Origin: Thiothrix sp.
GTDB lineage: Bacteria; Pseudomonadota; Gammaproteobacteria; Thiotrichales; Thiotrichaceae
Direction: 5' to 3'
DNA: 14,522 bases
Assembly (NCBI GenBank): GCA_011375245.1
Contig: DRMA01000143.1
Coordinates: 1 to 14,522, forward strand
Shown here in pieces: positions 13,700-14,522 of this stretch. Position numbers and translations under genes: made by a program. The notes beneath the pieces were generated by a model. The model was given only the letters and a program-made list of their open reading frames with translations, was not told the DNA's origin and made no database searches. The stretch's first letter is position 1, and the number at the start of each line of letters is the position of its first letter.

Positions 13700-14500
13700 C
13701 TATTGTTGTGGAGCTTGACTGGATGCTTCTGCTGTTACAACGGCCTCAGCTTGCTCTTCAACAACTTCAACCTGTGCTTCACTTTCTGCGGCCATCATCT
13801 CAGCAGAGGTATTTGCAGCTGCGATATGCCCTTCGGTAATAGAATCAGCCGCAAAAGTAACATAAAGTTGCAGTGCACGAATCGCATCATCATTACCAGG
13901 AATAGGATAATCCACACCATCTAATGAGTTATTACTATCAACTACACCAATGACAGGAATACCTAACTTCACTGCTTCTTTCACGGCAATATTTTCATAC
14001 CCTACATCAACAACAAACAGTGCATCAGGTACTCGCTTCATATCCTTAATACCACCAATGCTTCTGTCTAGCTTTTCTCTTTCACGCATCAACATTAATG
14101 CTTCTTTCTTATTACGCTGCTCTAAAGAACCATCTTCCATCATTTTCTCAAGCGTTTTTAAACGCATAACAGAGTTTTTTATTGTTTGGAAGTTAGTCAA
14201 CATACCGCCTAACCAACGCTGGTTAACGTAAGGCATGTAACAACGCTCTGCTTCCTCTTTAATCACATTTTGCGCGGAACGCTTTGTACCAACAAAAAGG
14301 ATTTTTCCGCCCTTAGCAGCAATTTTACCAACAACATTCATTGCATCATTAAACAATGGTAAAGTTGATTCTAAGTTAATGATATGAATCTTATTACGCT
14401 CACCAAAAATATAGGGAGCCATTTTTGGGTTCCAATAGCGTGACTGATCTCCAAAATGAACGCCAGCTTCAAGCATTTGACGCATTGTTACGTTAGCCAT
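13700..14500 (-). CDS. rpsB: 30S ribosomal protein S2
   Basis: S2 is a late-assembling protein of the small ribosomal subunit, needed for S1 binding, and in E. coli it represses its own operon. The 266-residue protein matches E. coli S2 closely along its first 225 residues: WNPKMAPYIFGERNKIHIIN, ILFVGTKRSAQ, QRWLGGMLTNFQTIKNS, GGIKDMKRVPDALFVVD and the C-terminal IPGNDDAIRALQLY. It then carries a tail of about 40 residues rich in Ala, Glu, Gln and Val, longer than the E. coli tail (241 total). The normally conserved histidine of the HFGHQ motif is Asp18 here (codon GAT). AAGG at 14508-14511 lies 7 bases before the ATG and confirms the start. Only 22 bases upstream are visible, so the promoter and any S2-binding leader lie outside the window. 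Confidence 0.97.
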   Translation of the reverse strand: MANVTMRQMLEAGVHFGDQSRYWNPKMAPYIFGERNKIHIINLESTLPLFNDAMNVVGKIAAKGGKILFVGTKRSAQNVIKEEAERCYMPYVNQRWLGGMLTNFQTIKNSVMRLKTLEKMMEDGSLEQRNKKEALMLMREREKLDRSIGGIKDMKRVPDALFVVDVGYENIAVKEAVKLGIPVIGVVDSNNSLDGVDYPIPGNDDAIRALQLYVTFAADSITEGHIAAANTSAEMMAAESEAQVEVVEEQAEAVVTAEASSQAPQQ

Positions 14501-14522
14501 TTATTTACCTTAAATTAAAGTG

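Noticed and set aside
162..14500. A previously undescribed biological system
   Set aside because: Every substantial minus-strand frame matches a well-known housekeeping family with intact motifs in a familiar order; no unexplained gene is complete in the window.
1..14522. Mobile element, CRISPR array, tRNA or rRNA, riboswitch
   Set aside because: No transposase or integrase frame, no regularly spaced repeats, no cloverleaf or rRNA sequence and no leader of recognisable riboswitch type was seen on either strand.

Overview
This window is a single block of housekeeping genes, all on the minus strand, from a fairly AT-rich Gram-negative bacterium that is most likely a gammaproteobacterium. The evidence is the conserved order translation – UMP kinase – isoprenoid/phospholipid – outer membrane assembly – lipid A. 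In transcription order (right to left) the genes are rpsB, tsf, pyrH, frr, uppS, cdsA, dxr, rseP, bamA, skp, lpxD, fabZ, lpxA and lpxB, followed by the first 29 codons of a small lipoprotein gene cut by the left edge. I cannot name the genus. The position of dxr after cdsA, rather than after frr as in E. coli, matches the Pseudomonas-type order. The absence of rnhB next to lpxB differs from E. coli.

Right part (about 11100-14522): rpsB and tsf encode ribosomal protein S2 and elongation factor Ts. They are separated by 267 bases that hold only AT-rich inverted repeats and a weak terminator-like hairpin. A strong, double-form intrinsic terminator follows tsf. pyrH (UMP kinase) and frr (ribosome recycling factor) come next, separated by one base.

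Middle part (about 6700-11006): uppS, cdsA and dxr are tightly packed (an 8-base overlap, then a 4-base gap). They supply undecaprenyl diphosphate, CDP-diacylglycerol and the MEP-pathway precursor of isoprenoids. After 143 bases with a possible promoter comes rseP, the site-2 protease of the envelope stress response.

Left part (1-6656): bamA and skp make and chaperone outer-membrane proteins. lpxD, fabZ, lpxA and lpxB make the 3-hydroxyacyl pool and the acylated disaccharide core of lipid A; lpxA and lpxB overlap by 4 bases. A hairpin after lpxB probably ends this unit.

I found no mobile element, CRISPR array, RNA gene or undescribed system. The points worth a second look are small. Residues at the acyl-chain 'ruler' positions of LpxA (Met167) and LpxD (Arg288) suggest non-enterobacterial lipid A acyl chains. 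The Skp signal peptide contains an exact 12-base tandem duplication with two T8 runs. S2 has Asp at a position that is normally His. BamA has a strongly shortened loop 6. The tsf terminator can fold in two ways.
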